Origin: Bacillus sp. Marseille-P3661
Lineage (GTDB): Bacteria > Bacillota > Bacilli > Bacillales > Bacillaceae_J
DNA length: 64,000 nucleotides
Direction of reading: 5' to 3'
Assembly: GCF_900240995.1 (NCBI RefSeq)
Contig: NZ_LT965954.1
Coordinates: forward strand, 62,001-126,000
Shown: piece by piece, positions 1 through 8,253 of the stretch
Layout: each line of letters starts with the position of its first letter
Position numbering within the stretch: position 1 is the first letter of the stretch
Notes under the pieces: generated by a model
The model's database searches: none
What the model saw: the letters and a program-made list of their open reading frames with translations, nothing else
Told to the model about the DNA's origin: nothing
Translations under genes and position numbers: made by a program

Positions 1-42
1 CACTCATTTTTGACAAATTTGTGTATAAAAATTCTGATAGCC

Positions 43-981
43 TTAATTTGGAAAATGTTCAACAAAATTTTGTAGACATATTCTATAAATCTGCTCATCT
101 TTGAAGTGTTTTTGAAGTTCATTTAGCAAATTCTGATAACATCCATAATGTTCCAATCCTTGAATAGTATCATCAATCCCATCAAAGTCTGATCCTAACC
201 CGAGATTAGTTTCTCCTCCAAGTGCAAAAATGTAATCTATATGTTTTATTATGTCACTTATTGTTGTATGTTCATAATCTTTACTTAAAAAATATGGGAC
301 GAACGTAATACCAATCATTCCATCCTTTTTAATCAGTGCTTTAATCTGGTCATCTCTTAAATTTCTTGGATGGTTAAATAAAGAATAGACATTAGAATGA
401 GATGCGATCGGATAGTGGGCGATTTCAATTGTATCCCAAAAAGATCTTTCATTTAAGTGTGATACGTCAGTCCATATTTTCAGTTGATTATTTAATTCTA
501 CAATCTTCTTACCAAATAAAGTAAGGCCTGCATTCCTCGTTTCAAGTGCCCCATCTGCCACAGCATTTGCATAATTCCATGTCAAACCGACAGAACGGAC
601 TCCTAAGCGATATAAAGTCTTTAGCTTGGTTATATCATGGCCGATTGCATCGCAGCCTTCTAACGTTAAAATAGCCCCAATTTCATTATCTTTAAGGTCA
701 CTTATGTCCCTTTTATTTAATATTAATTTTATTTGTTTAAATTTGTTTATTATTTTATCGTAAAAAATATCTACCATCTCGAGGGCTACATTAAATCTTT
801 CACTATGATTAACACTTTCGGGAATATATATTGCAAAGCATTGAACTTTTCCTCCAGCTTGTTTCATGTAATTAAGATTTACGTGTAAAGCATTACTATC
901 TTCAAAAGAAAGATTGGGATTGAGCCACATTTTGTACAGAACATCACAATGTGCATCAAATATTTTTGCCAAAAAACACAC
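43..981 (-). CDS. Membrane dipeptidase family (peptidase M19) protein
   Basis: This is a 312-residue renal-dipeptidase-type zinc hydrolase, expected to cleave dipeptides in the cytoplasm. The metal-site signatures of the family are visible: DAHCD near the N terminus, a Glu in LEGCDAIG near residue 110, the histidines of SHSNVYSL and NHPRN in the middle, and GSDFDG towards the C terminus. The length is close to the usual 300-320 residues and there is no signal peptide. The longest frame begins with GTG at 981. A TTG at 972 has a better-spaced AGGTG upstream and would give MAKIFDAHCD, so the start is uncertain. The gene lies downstream of spoVS, beyond a probable terminator, and may be its own unit. 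The family call is firm; the physiological substrate is not known from sequence. Confidence 0.85.
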   Translation of the reverse strand: MCFLAKIFDAHCDVLYKMWLNPNLSFEDSNALHVNLNYMKQAGGKVQCFAIYIPESVNHSERFNVALEMVDIFYDKIINKFKQIKLILNKRDISDLKDNEIGAILTLEGCDAIGHDITKLKTLYRLGVRSVGLTWNYANAVADGALETRNAGLTLFGKKIVELNNQLKIWTDVSHLNERSFWDTIEIAHYPIASHSNVYSLFNHPRNLRDDQIKALIKKDGMIGITFVPYFLSKDYEHTTISDIIKHIDYIFALGGETNLGLGSDFDGIDDTIQGLEHYGCYQNLLNELQKHFKDEQIYRICLQNFVEHFPN

Positions 982-1056
982 CTACCAATCATTAAATATT
1001 TGAAATGCAACAACTTTTTTCCAATATGTCCAATATATTTATATACAGTACAAAAT

Positions 1057-1088
1057 AACCTGTTTATTCAAAGGAGAACAAACAGGTT
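1057..1088 (-). terminator. Probable Rho-independent terminator after spoVS
   Basis: A 9-bp perfect stem (AACCTGTTT / AAACAGGTT) encloses a loop of about 14 nt just downstream of the spoVS stop. On the minus strand it is followed by only a short, interrupted U tract (ATTTTG), so termination may be partial. Confidence 0.55.
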
Positions 1089-1114
1089 AATTAGTTTTCA
1101 TATTCGGTTTATTT

Positions 1115-1375
1115 TTATCGAGGTTCAACAATCAATTTAATAGCTGTACGTTCCTCACCGTCTATTAAAATATCTGTAAAAGCAGGAATACATATTAAAT
1201 CTACTCCACTTGGTGCGACAAATCCTCTTGCGATCGCTACTGCCTTTACCGCTTGATTAAGTGCACCCGCTCCAATTGCTTGGATCTCAGCAGCTCCACG
1301 TTCACGTAAAACTCCTGCAAGTGCTCCAGCTACAGAATTAGGATTAGATTTTGCTGAAACTTTTAATATTTCCAT
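1115..1375 (-). CDS. spoVS: Stage V sporulation protein S
   Basis: This 86-residue protein is almost identical to B. subtilis SpoVS over its whole length, with MEILKVSAKS at the start, the conserved GALAGVLRERGAAEIQAIGA core and ERTAIKLIVEPR at the end. SpoVS is a small Alba-fold-like, probably nucleic-acid-binding protein needed for progression past stage V of sporulation; in B. subtilis it is sigma-H dependent. I chose the ATG at 1375 because AAGGAGG lies correctly upstream and the length matches the family. An upstream in-frame ATG at 1405 would add ten unconserved residues that overlap the ribosome binding site. The order ymdB-spoVS is as in B. subtilis. Confidence 0.97.
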   Translation of the reverse strand: MEILKVSAKSNPNSVAGALAGVLRERGAAEIQAIGAGALNQAVKAVAIARGFVAPSGVDLICIPAFTDILIDGEERTAIKLIVEPR

Positions 1376-1484
1376 TCCTGGTTCCTCCTTGTATGAATAA
1401 ATCATTCCTCTCCATACTTATATTCACGAAATTACCAGTTATTCCTGCTAACTTTCAGATTATTTTTCGAAAAACTTTTAAAAT

Positions 1485-2279
1485 TCACTCAAAGAGCGGA
1501 TGATCTTCATTTATAAGGATTGGTTGTATGCTTTTTGCTTTTCCTGTTTTTGAATCAACATCAATGATAACAGCATTTAATTGTTCTCGCCCGTTTGTGA
1601 CCTCGAAACGGACCGGTAAATTAGTTAAAAACTTCTTTAGGACAGCGTCTCGTTCAACGCCCAATATGCCATCATAAGGGCCAGTCATACCAACATCGGT
1701 TATATAGGCTGTACCATCTGGTAATATCCGATAATCTGCTGTCTGGACATGTGTATGTGTTCCAACAACCGCTGTTACACGTCCATTTAAATACCATCCC
1801 ATTGCCTGCTTTTCACTTGTCGCCTCAGCATGAAAATCAACAAAAATGATATTTGTTCTCTTTTTAAGTTTCGCTATTAGTTCATCTGCTTTTTTAAATG
1901 GACAATCGAGCGGAGGTAAAAAAGTCCGACCTTGTAAATTAATAATTCCAACTTCAATTCCATTAATATTTAAAATTAAATAACCTTGCCCAGGATTACT
2001 ATCAGGAAAATTCGCTGGTCTAATTAGATATTTTGCACTATCAATGAATTCAAATATTTCACGATTATCCCATGAATGATTTCCTAACGTAATCGCGTTT
2101 GCACCTATTTCAAGAAAAGAACGATATATTTTTTCAGTTATTCCTTTTCCTCCAGCTGCGTTCTCTCCATTAATTATTGTAATCGTTGGTTTAAACTTCT
2201 TTTGCAGTTTCGGCAAATAGGATTTGACCATATCCCTCCCTGGTGAACCAACTACATCGCCAACAAATAAAATTCTCAT
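1485..2279 (-). CDS. ymdB: YmdB metallophosphoesterase (2',3'-cyclic nucleotide phosphodiesterase)
   Basis: This 264-residue protein has the same length as B. subtilis YmdB. Dimetal phosphoesterase motifs are present: GDVVGSPGR at residues 7-15, GNHSWDN near 67-73, the DFHAEATSEK segment and GTHTHVQTAD near 174-183. The family hydrolyses 2',3'-cyclic nucleotides, and in B. subtilis it affects the choice between motility and biofilm formation. It is cytoplasmic. It lies downstream of rny, as in B. subtilis, but a strong hairpin terminator separates the two genes here. Identification is firm. Confidence 0.95.
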   Translation of the reverse strand: MRILFVGDVVGSPGRDMVKSYLPKLQKKFKPTITIINGENAAGGKGITEKIYRSFLEIGANAITLGNHSWDNREIFEFIDSAKYLIRPANFPDSNPGQGYLILNINGIEVGIINLQGRTFLPPLDCPFKKADELIAKLKKRTNIIFVDFHAEATSEKQAMGWYLNGRVTAVVGTHTHVQTADYRILPDGTAYITDVGMTGPYDGILGVERDAVLKKFLTNLPVRFEVTNGREQLNAVIIDVDSKTGKAKSIQPILINEDHPLFE

Positions 2280-2405
2280 GTATTAACTCCTATCTATTGC
2301 AAATATATAATACAAGTTTCACATAGTCCAACTAGATTGTCAAAATACGTTGAAACTATGACCATGAATGATTCACATATTACATGTAGTTGTCTTTGTA
2401 AAACT

Positions 2406-2444
2406 AAAAGCCAGTAGGTGTTTAAATAACACCTACTGGCTTTT
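2406..2444 (-). terminator. Rho-independent terminator of rny
   Basis: A 17-bp near-perfect stem (AAAAGCCAGTAGGTGTT and its complement) with a tiny loop begins four bases after the rny stop codon. Both arms end in A/T runs, so it could work on either strand. On the minus strand it separates rny from ymdB. Confidence 0.85.
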
Positions 2445-2447
2445 ATA

Positions 2448-4007
2448 TTATTTTGCATATTCAACGGCACGAGTTTCACGAATGACCGTTACTTTTATAT
2501 GACCGGGATAGTCTAACTCACTTTCAATTCTTTTTCGAATTTCTCTTGCAAGCTTGTGTGCTTGTAAATCATCGACTGAATCCGGTTTTACCATAATCCG
2601 AACTTCTCGACCAGCTTGAATTGCAAATGATTTTTCAACGCCATCGTAAGATTCAGAAATTTCTTCTAGTTTTTCAAGTCTTCTAATATAATTTTCTAAC
2701 GTTTCGCTTCTAGAACCAGGCCTTGCTGCTGATAATGCATCTGCAGCAGCTACCAACACAGCTATAATAGAGGTTGGTTCTGTATCACCATGATGTGAAG
2801 CAATACTATTAATAACGACTGGATGTTCTTTATATTTCGTCGCTAGCTCAACACCAATTTCAACATGACTTCCTTCGACCTCATGATCAATAGCTTTACC
2901 AATATCATGTAATAAGCCAGCTCTTTTAGCAAGGGTCTCATCCTCACCAAGTTCAGCAGCCATTAAGCCCGATAGAAACGCAACTTCCATTGAATGTTTT
3001 AATACATTTTGCCCATAACTTGTCCAATATTTTAATCGGCCTAGAATCTTAATTAGATCAGGATGGAGCCCATGTACACCAACCTCAAATGTAGATTGCT
3101 CTCCAACTTCACGTATATATTCATCTACTTCTCTTCTAGATTTCTCTACCATTTCTTCAATTCTTGCAGGATGAATACGTCCGTCTTGGACTAGCTTTTC
3201 AAGTGCAATTCTAGCAGTTTCACGACGAATTGGATCAAAACCTGATAAAATTACTGCCTCTGGAGTATCATCAATAATCAAATCAATGCCTGTTAAGGTC
3301 TCAATCGTTCTAATATTTCGACCTTCACGTCCAATAATTCGGCCTTTCATTTCATCGTTTGGTAAATTTACAACTGAAACGGTTGTCTCTGCAACATGAT
3401 CTGCGGCACAGCGCTGAATAGCAAGTGAAAGAATTTCTTTAGCTTTTTTATCGGCCTCTTCTTTCGCCCTACTTTCAGTTTCTTTTATCATGACTGCAGT
3501 TTCATGTGAAAGCTCTTTGTCAAGATTATCTAAAATAATTTGTCTTGCTTCTTCACGAGTTAAGCTTGAAATTCGTTCAAGCTCTACTTGCTGTTGACGA
3601 ACCATTTCTCCCATTTTGCTTTCCAACTCTTCAATATGCTGTTGTCTTAGGGTAAGTGAATCTTCTTTTTTCTCGAGCATTAACTCACGCTTATCTAGCG
3701 ATTCGCCCTTACGGTCAAGATTCTCTTCCTTTTGCATTAATCGATTTTCTTGTTTCTGTAACTCGCTCCTTCGTTCACGGATATCGCGTTCCGCTTCTGT
3801 ACGAATTTTATGATTTTCATCCTTTGCTTCTAGCAGGGCCTCTTTCTTAGATGCTTCAGCTTCGCGTTTAGCATCTTCAATTATTTGTTGAGCCGCGTGT
3901 TCTGCGCTAGTAATCTTTGCTTCCGCAATGGATTTACGAACAAAATAACCAACAACTGCACCGACAAGTATGGCCAGCAAAACGGAGATGATAGTAATTA
4001 GGTCCAT
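2448..4007 (-). CDS. rny: Ribonuclease Y
   Basis: RNase Y is the membrane-anchored endoribonuclease that initiates bulk mRNA decay in Bacillus. The sequence shows an N-terminal membrane helix ([21 protein letters not shown]), a long charged coiled coil to about residue 200, a KH domain with the [12 protein letters not shown] motif near 230, and an HD domain with [10 protein letters not shown] near 360. At 519 residues it matches the B. subtilis protein. Two adjacent ATGs (4010 and 4007) follow AGGAGG; the second has the better 7-nt spacing. The frame continues upstream to 4040, but those residues overlap the ribosome binding site. A sigma-A promoter lies about 155 nt upstream. Confidence 0.97.
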   Translation of the reverse strand: MDLITIISVLLAILVGAVVGYFVRKSIAEAKITSAEHAAQQIIEDAKREAEASKKEALLEAKDENHKIRTEAERDIRERRSELQKQENRLMQKEENLDRKGESLDKRELMLEKKEDSLTLRQQHIEELESKMGEMVRQQQVELERISSLTREEARQIILDNLDKELSHETAVMIKETESRAKEEADKKAKEILSLAIQRCAADHVAETTVSVVNLPNDEMKGRIIGREGRNIRTIETLTGIDLIIDDTPEAVILSGFDPIRRETARIALEKLVQDGRIHPARIEEMVEKSRREVDEYIREVGEQSTFEVGVHGLHPDLIKILGRLKYWTSYGQNVLKHSMEVAFLSGLMAAELGEDETLAKRAGLLHDIGKAIDHEVEGSHVEIGVELATKYKEHPVVINSIASHHGDTEPTSIIAVLVAAADALSAARPGSRSETLENYIRRLEKLEEISESYDGVEKSFAIQAGREVRIMVKPDSVDDLQAHKLAREIRKRIESELDYPGHIKVTVIRETRAVEYAK

Positions 4008-4172
4008 CATTACACCTCCTTTTGCTATCGACTTGTACATCTTAAGTTTCTAAATTTCGTCCATTTCGTTACGATGTCGGCATGTATATTGCCACATAGT
4101 AGGTTACAACATACAGCACAATAATTCTTTCATAATTTTTAATATCTAAAAATAGTGAAATTATACATTTTA

Positions 4173-4201
4173 ATTGTAAAGGTGGACATTTCCATTGTCA
4201 A
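4173..4201 (-). promoter_or_regulatory. Sigma-A promoter upstream of rny
   Basis: On the minus strand, TTGACA (4201-4196) and TACAAT (4178-4173) are separated by exactly 17 bp. It lies in the gap between recA and rny and would give rny a leader of about 155 nt. Confidence 0.65.
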
Positions 4202-4350
4202 GTATAGTCGGTTTAGAATTCGGATAGAAATTTGCATAGTTTGATCTATTCAAATCCTAAGCGAAAATCCCATAAAACTTCAATTTGTTTGTTTAATTTG
4301 CTGCTTGAATAAAACTTCTAAAAGGCGTAGTTAAACTTACTTATTATTTT

Positions 4351-4466
4351 ACGCTCCAGACTCTGTGCGAACCTTAGGGGGGCCGGAAGATTCCTTGGCT
4401 TTCGCCTGCGGGGTCCTACTGGCCTTTTTCTCGCAGCTGTTTCCGCTCCTTTCGTTCCAATCAACA
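4351..4466 (-). repeat. Degenerate copy of a GC-rich Bacillaceae intergenic repeat
   Basis: This GC-rich block interrupts the otherwise AT-rich 540-bp gap between recA and rny. On the minus strand it opens with GTTGATTGGAACG, contains GGACCCCGCAGGCG, and ends near TCTGGAGCG. I recall this pattern of a GTTGATTGGAGCG start, a CCCGCAGGCG centre and a CTGGAGCG end from many Bacillaceae intergenic regions. No protein is encoded. Apart from this block, the rny promoter and the recA terminator, I see nothing in the gap. Confidence 0.5.
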
Positions 4467-4503
4467 TATCGGTAATTCAATAATATGCTTTAACAAGCTT
4501 GCT

Positions 4504-4536
4504 AAAAAAATAGAGACGTTTTGTACGTCTCTATTT
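4504..4536 (-). terminator. Rho-independent terminator of recA
   Basis: A perfect 8-bp stem (TAGAGACG / CGTCTCTA) with a 7-nt loop is followed on the minus strand by seven T residues, starting about 12 nt after the recA stop codon. Confidence 0.9.
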
Positions 4537-4548
4537 TGAACTACTATT

Positions 4549-4979
4549 CTATTCATCAAATAATTCTTCTTGTCCTGCTGCCAATTCAGATTCTGCTGAC
4601 ACGGGATTATCTAAGCCATAGTGCGCACGAATTTGTTGATGGATTTCACGTTGAACGTCTGGGTTTTCTTTTAAAAATTGTTTTGCATTTTCGCGTCCTT
4701 GACCAACACGCTCTTCATTATAGGAGTACCAAGCCCCACTTTTTTGAACAATATCTAAGTCAGAACCGATATCGATAATTTCACCTTGGATTGAAATACC
4801 TTCGCCATACATGATATCTACTTCAGCTGATTTAAATGGTGGCGCCACCTTATTCTTTACTACTTTGATTTTCGTTTTATTTCCGACCATATCGTTGCCT
4901 TGTTTAATAGTTTCAGCACGGCGTACTTCTAGTCGAATCGACGAATAGAATTTAAGCGCGCGTCCGCCTGGAGTAGTCT
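4549..4979 (-). CDS. recA: Recombinase RecA, exon 3 of 3 (C-terminal part)
   Basis: This exon encodes RecA from the codon split at Glu205 to the stop. It begins with AG, which completes the GAG codon started by the final G of exon 2, and reads [13 protein letters not shown] onward. It covers the end of DNA-binding loop L2, the [11 protein letters not shown] segment and the acidic C-terminal tail ending EELFDE. An open frame with its own ATG exists only from 4890 ([10 protein letters not shown]), so without splicing the cell could make at most an inactive fragment. Joined with exons 1 and 2 the coding length is 286+327+431 = 1044 nt, which is 347 residues plus a TAG stop, as expected for Bacillus RecA. 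Confidence 0.95.
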
Positions 4980-5077
4980 ATAGTGATAGGTAATAGACAT
5001 CTTCAGCATTATCTGTTCAGAGCTATTTTCCCCCACTTCGCACCGTGCGTGAGACTTTCGAACTCACACGGCGCTCC
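4980..5077 (-). ncRNA. Group II intron domains V and VI (recA intron 2)
   Basis: On the minus strand, the domain V hairpin runs from about 5077 to 5037. Arms GCGCCGTGTGAG and CTCACGCACGGTGC pair around a TTCGAAAGT apical region, with the two-nucleotide bulge (GC/CG area) typical of domain V. The remaining bases to 4980 would form domain VI and the 3' splice site. Intron 1 has the same arrangement and ends almost identically (TTACCTATC before the last few bases). Confidence 0.8.
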
Positions 5078-5134
5078 ATCAATGACTGTAGTCACACCTA
5101 ACTACTTGAGATGATTATAAATTAGCTTTTCTCC

Positions 5135-7063
5135 CTAAGAAACTTCATCTTTGGTTACATTCAATTTATTTCTGAATTTGATTATGTTTGCCCAGATTTT
5201 CTTTTCTACATTCGAGGTATAATCCTGTCCATCATGTATTTTGATATGGCAATCAGTACAAACCGATGCAAGATATTCTACTTTATTTACCATATCTAAA
5301 GGCAATCGTGGACTACAGTGATGAATTTCTGCATTCAGTAACGATAGTTCTGACCTGCATACTCTGCATTTAAATTTATCCCTGTTTATGATATATCCTC
5401 TATTCATATAGAATTCGAAATTATATTTAGGTGCTTTCATTCCTCTACTTATTAACTTAGATACTTCTAAACGGAAATAATCATCAGCTCTTGCGAGCGG
5501 TCTTTTTCTTTCCATTCTTTTCGTATACAAAGCTCTTCCTGCTTCAGAATATGGTGTTTCATCTTGGTTCTTAGACTTAGGTTCAGTCCATTTACCAAAG
5601 CTTAGGTTTGTTAAGCCAATGTATGTTTTATTCCCTACATCGACTGCTGGAATCGTTTGATGGTACTCTGAATGTACCTCTAATAGATTTTTTACATCTG
5701 ATGTTTTTACCAATTCCGCACCATATCTTTTTAGATGTTGATAACCGTTCATTTGCAGTTTTGAGGAATATTTTTTGGCTTCCTCTCCAAAGGCTGTTGC
5801 TACTTTGAAATAGTTAACCAAGCCCCTTATTTTGCTGTTAACTATGTTCAGATGATGGACAGCTTTCTCGAAGTCAGGTATTCTTCTGAATCTCCTTATA
5901 CTTCGGTTTATCTCCATAACCTTTGCGCGAAATTTATCCCTTTCGGGTCGTGTTTTTGTTATGAGTGTTAGTCGAGTTTTATCTGCTCCACTGTCCTTTT
6001 TTCCCTTAGGTTCTCTGAACTGCACTGTTGCTTTCATTTCAAAGCCTACGAATTTTATATTTCGCTTGGTGCAGTCCGTAATCAAGGTTTTCTCATCTGA
6101 TAGTTTTAACTTTAGGTTCGTATCGAGATATGTCGCAATTCTCTTTTTCCATTTTTCCGCATTCGACTTTGTATCAGTTACTAATACCCAATCATCTGCG
6201 TACCTTATGAAAAATGCAGGTTTTAATTTTGTTTTCCTTAAGGCTCGATATTTTCCGCTTTGATTTGCGAAATCAATCTCCGTTTCTTTACTTTCCCATT
6301 CTCTTACTATCCATTCATCCAATTTATGTAAATAGATGTTGGCTAGTAATGGAGATATTATACCTCCTTGGGGAGTTCCCAACGGATTTCCCTTCATTTC
6401 GTCCATTATTCCTGCTTTGAGCATTGCTTTTATCATCATTAATACTCTTTGGTCTCTGATTCCCATATTCCACATTTTCTTTAACAAAACATTATGATTT
6501 ACATTGTCGAAGAATTTACTTATATCACCTTCGACTATCCAATGGTGTTTTGTCCTGTGTACCACTGTCGCGACTCTTTTTAGAGCCATATGAGCGTCTC
6601 TCATTGGACGGAAACCATATGAGTGTCTGTAAAATTGTGCTTCAAATATGGGGTCTAGGACGATTCTGACGCACTCTTGTATTATCCTATCGACTATCGC
6701 AGGTATACCAAGTGGTCTTTCTTCGTTTTTTCCCGGTTTAGGTATCCATACTCGTCTTACTTCAAGCGGTACGTAGTTCCTAAACTTTTCTTTGACCTCA
6801 TCCAATACTTGATGATAATTCTTTTGCAATATATCGTTCATCGTTTCATCATCAGCTCCAGAGGTATTCGCTCCTCTATTTGCTTTAATGTTATGAATAG
6901 CGGTGACGATTGTTGCATCTGAACTCATTATCTCGATTAAACCTTTGAATCTAGGCTTTAATCCTTTATCGAGTTCTTCTTTTGTTACTCGATACAGTTT
7001 ATCTTGAATGTTCCTTAGACCTTGTTCCGTCTGCGGATAGTCAAATTTTTGAGCCAAAAGCAT
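5135..7063 (-). CDS. ltrA-like: Group II intron-encoded reverse transcriptase/maturase (recA intron 2)
   Basis: This 642-residue intron-encoded protein should bind its own intron RNA, assist splicing, and reverse transcribe the intron during retrohoming. Reverse transcriptase blocks are intact: YGFRPMRDAH near 149-158, the catalytic Asp of EGDISKFFDN at 180, TPQGGIISPLLANIYL near 230-244 and YADD at 288-291. A maturase (X) region follows. The C terminus has an HNH-type endonuclease domain with CRVC, a central HHC and a CTDCH motif near 565-615. No frameshift or premature stop is visible. The ATG at 7063 sits only one base after AAAGGAGG, so the TTG at 7057 with 7-nt spacing may be the true start. 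It is clearly related to, but distinct from, the protein of intron 1. Confidence 0.93.
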   Translation of the reverse strand: MLLAQKFDYPQTEQGLRNIQDKLYRVTKEELDKGLKPRFKGLIEIMSSDATIVTAIHNIKANRGANTSGADDETMNDILQKNYHQVLDEVKEKFRNYVPLEVRRVWIPKPGKNEERPLGIPAIVDRIIQECVRIVLDPIFEAQFYRHSYGFRPMRDAHMALKRVATVVHRTKHHWIVEGDISKFFDNVNHNVLLKKMWNMGIRDQRVLMMIKAMLKAGIMDEMKGNPLGTPQGGIISPLLANIYLHKLDEWIVREWESKETEIDFANQSGKYRALRKTKLKPAFFIRYADDWVLVTDTKSNAEKWKKRIATYLDTNLKLKLSDEKTLITDCTKRNIKFVGFEMKATVQFREPKGKKDSGADKTRLTLITKTRPERDKFRAKVMEINRSIRRFRRIPDFEKAVHHLNIVNSKIRGLVNYFKVATAFGEEAKKYSSKLQMNGYQHLKRYGAELVKTSDVKNLLEVHSEYHQTIPAVDVGNKTYIGLTNLSFGKWTEPKSKNQDETPYSEAGRALYTKRMERKRPLARADDYFRLEVSKLISRGMKAPKYNFEFYMNRGYIINRDKFKCRVCRSELSLLNAEIHHCSPRLPLDMVNKVEYLASVCTDCHIKIHDGQDYTSNVEKKIWANIIKFRNKLNVTKDEVS

Positions 7064-7799
7064 CCCTCCTTTCGGAGTGAATTTCTTTTGGGTTTAGTCA
7101 GGTATGCACAACGGCTTCCTTGACGGGCTAATTTATTTTCTTCTTGTCACTGACTATGCCCCTTCGCTCCACACCTTATTATCAGTGTTTCATAGCTACT
7201 ACGGGCTGCTGTCACCTAGATTCAACAGTCATTTCCTACTGTTTAGAGACTTCCGTTAATGTCAACTTTATCATTCTCTTCTAGGCTTCCTTTGTTCCCT
7301 TTATTCTTAGCTTTTAACATAGTCGCCTTAGCCTTCCCCTATAGCCCGCTGAGAACTTTTTCAACCATTACTGGAGGTCTTAAAGCAAATATCCTTTGTA
7401 GGATAAATGTCGTCCTTCACACCCAGAAGTGTCAGACCACTCTCAGACTCATAATGAGCCATCACCTTTCGGTGATGTTTCGGTAACGAGCCGTACATAC
7501 GGAGATTCCCTTTCGGTAGACATAGCCACTTTATAGCCCCCCGCTTACTTCACCCACCATAGATTCAAAATTTCTTTTGAACCCTTAGGTTGATTTTTCA
7601 GCGACTTCAACGAGCTTCATACAGTTTCTCGACATTGATAACTGCATGTCGTAGTCTCAGGGTATCCAATGACCAGTATTTCATTGGGAAGGGAACTTCC
7701 CCCTTCAAAATCAGAATAAAGAGTTAGATATTGATTCTTCAATATCCCCTAGCTTTATTTGTGCCTTTCAGCAACATTTTGTCTAGGAACAAAGCGCAC
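7064..7799 (-). ncRNA. 5' ribozyme portion (domains I-III) of recA intron 2
   Basis: These 736 nt contain no gene and correspond to the catalytic RNA domains upstream of the maturase frame. Blocks around 7150-7250 are shared with intron 1, including GACTATGCCCCTTCGCTCC and TTCAACAGTCATTTCCTAC as read on the plus strand. This indicates conserved domain I structure between the two introns. Confidence 0.8.
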
Positions 7800-8126
7800 C
7801 TGGATTCCCAAACATCACGCCTACTTTTTCACGAATCTGATTTATAAAAATAGCAATCGTTTTTGATTTGTTAATTGCACCTGATAATTTACGTAATGCT
7901 TGTGACATAAGACGGGCTTGTAAACCGATATGTGAGTCACCCATTTCGCCTTCAATCTCAGCTTTCGGTACTAATGCTGCAACCGAGTCAACTACAATAA
8001 TATCAACGGCACCGCTTCGTACTAACGCTTCCGCAATTTCCAACGCCTGTTCCCCAGTATCAGGTTGTGATAATAAAAGCTCGTCAATATTAACGCCTAG
8101 TTTCTCAGCATAAATCGGATCGAGCG
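7800..8126 (-). CDS. recA: Recombinase RecA, exon 2 of 3 (central part)
   Basis: This 327-nt exon encodes the RecA core from Leu97 to the first base of the Glu205 codon. It includes [21 protein letters not shown], the Walker B strand [14 protein letters not shown], and the start of DNA-binding loop L2 ([10 protein letters not shown]). Its first two bases (CG) complete an Ala codon with the final G of exon 1, giving DAEH-ALDP as in other RecA proteins. Its last base (G at 7800) is joined to AG of exon 3, giving GNP-ETTPGG. Read without splicing, the frame runs into intron 2 and stops after GALCS. Both boundaries interrupt some of the most conserved residues of the protein. Confidence 0.95.
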
Positions 8127-8222
8127 TTAGCGATAGGTAACAGTCATCCTCAACATTACTCGTAGGAGCTGTTTTCCCCCGCTTCACACCGTACGTGCGA
8201 GTTTCCCCGCATACGGCGTTCC
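8127..8222 (-). ncRNA. Group II intron domains V and VI (recA intron 1)
   Basis: On the minus strand, domain V spans about 8222-8183. Arms AACGCCGTATGCG and CGCACGTACGGTGT flank a GGGAAAC apical loop, close to the classical domain V with its GNRA-like tip. The sequence from about 8182 to 8127 forms domain VI and the 3' splice site, sharing TTACCTATC with intron 2. Confidence 0.82.
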
Positions 8223-8253
8223 ATCAAGATATTTTTCATTACAGTGATTAACT

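Larger units (their letters stand above)
4980..7799 (-). mobile_element. Group II intron (second intron of recA)
   Basis: This 2820-nt intron begins with the canonical GTGCG at 7799 and ends with AT at 4980. It lies in phase 1 within the recA codon for the conserved Glu of the GNPETT motif. It carries a reverse transcriptase/maturase frame (5135-7063) in the expected domain IV position. A domain V hairpin and a domain VI region lie between the frame and the 3' end. Splicing at these ends restores the RecA frame exactly. A possible EBS1 (TTGGAT, minus strand, around 7662-7667) could pair with the six exon bases ATCCAG before the intron, with one G-U pair. The intron is in the sense orientation, as needed for splicing from recA mRNA. 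Confidence 0.93.

Noticed and set aside
949-1140. Plus-strand frame between the dipeptidase gene and spoVS
   Set aside because: Low-complexity composition, overlaps two genes and the spoVS terminator, no ribosome binding site.
2294-2479. Small minus-strand frame downstream of rny
   Set aside because: It overlaps the rny 3' end and the strong rny terminator and has no ribosome binding site.
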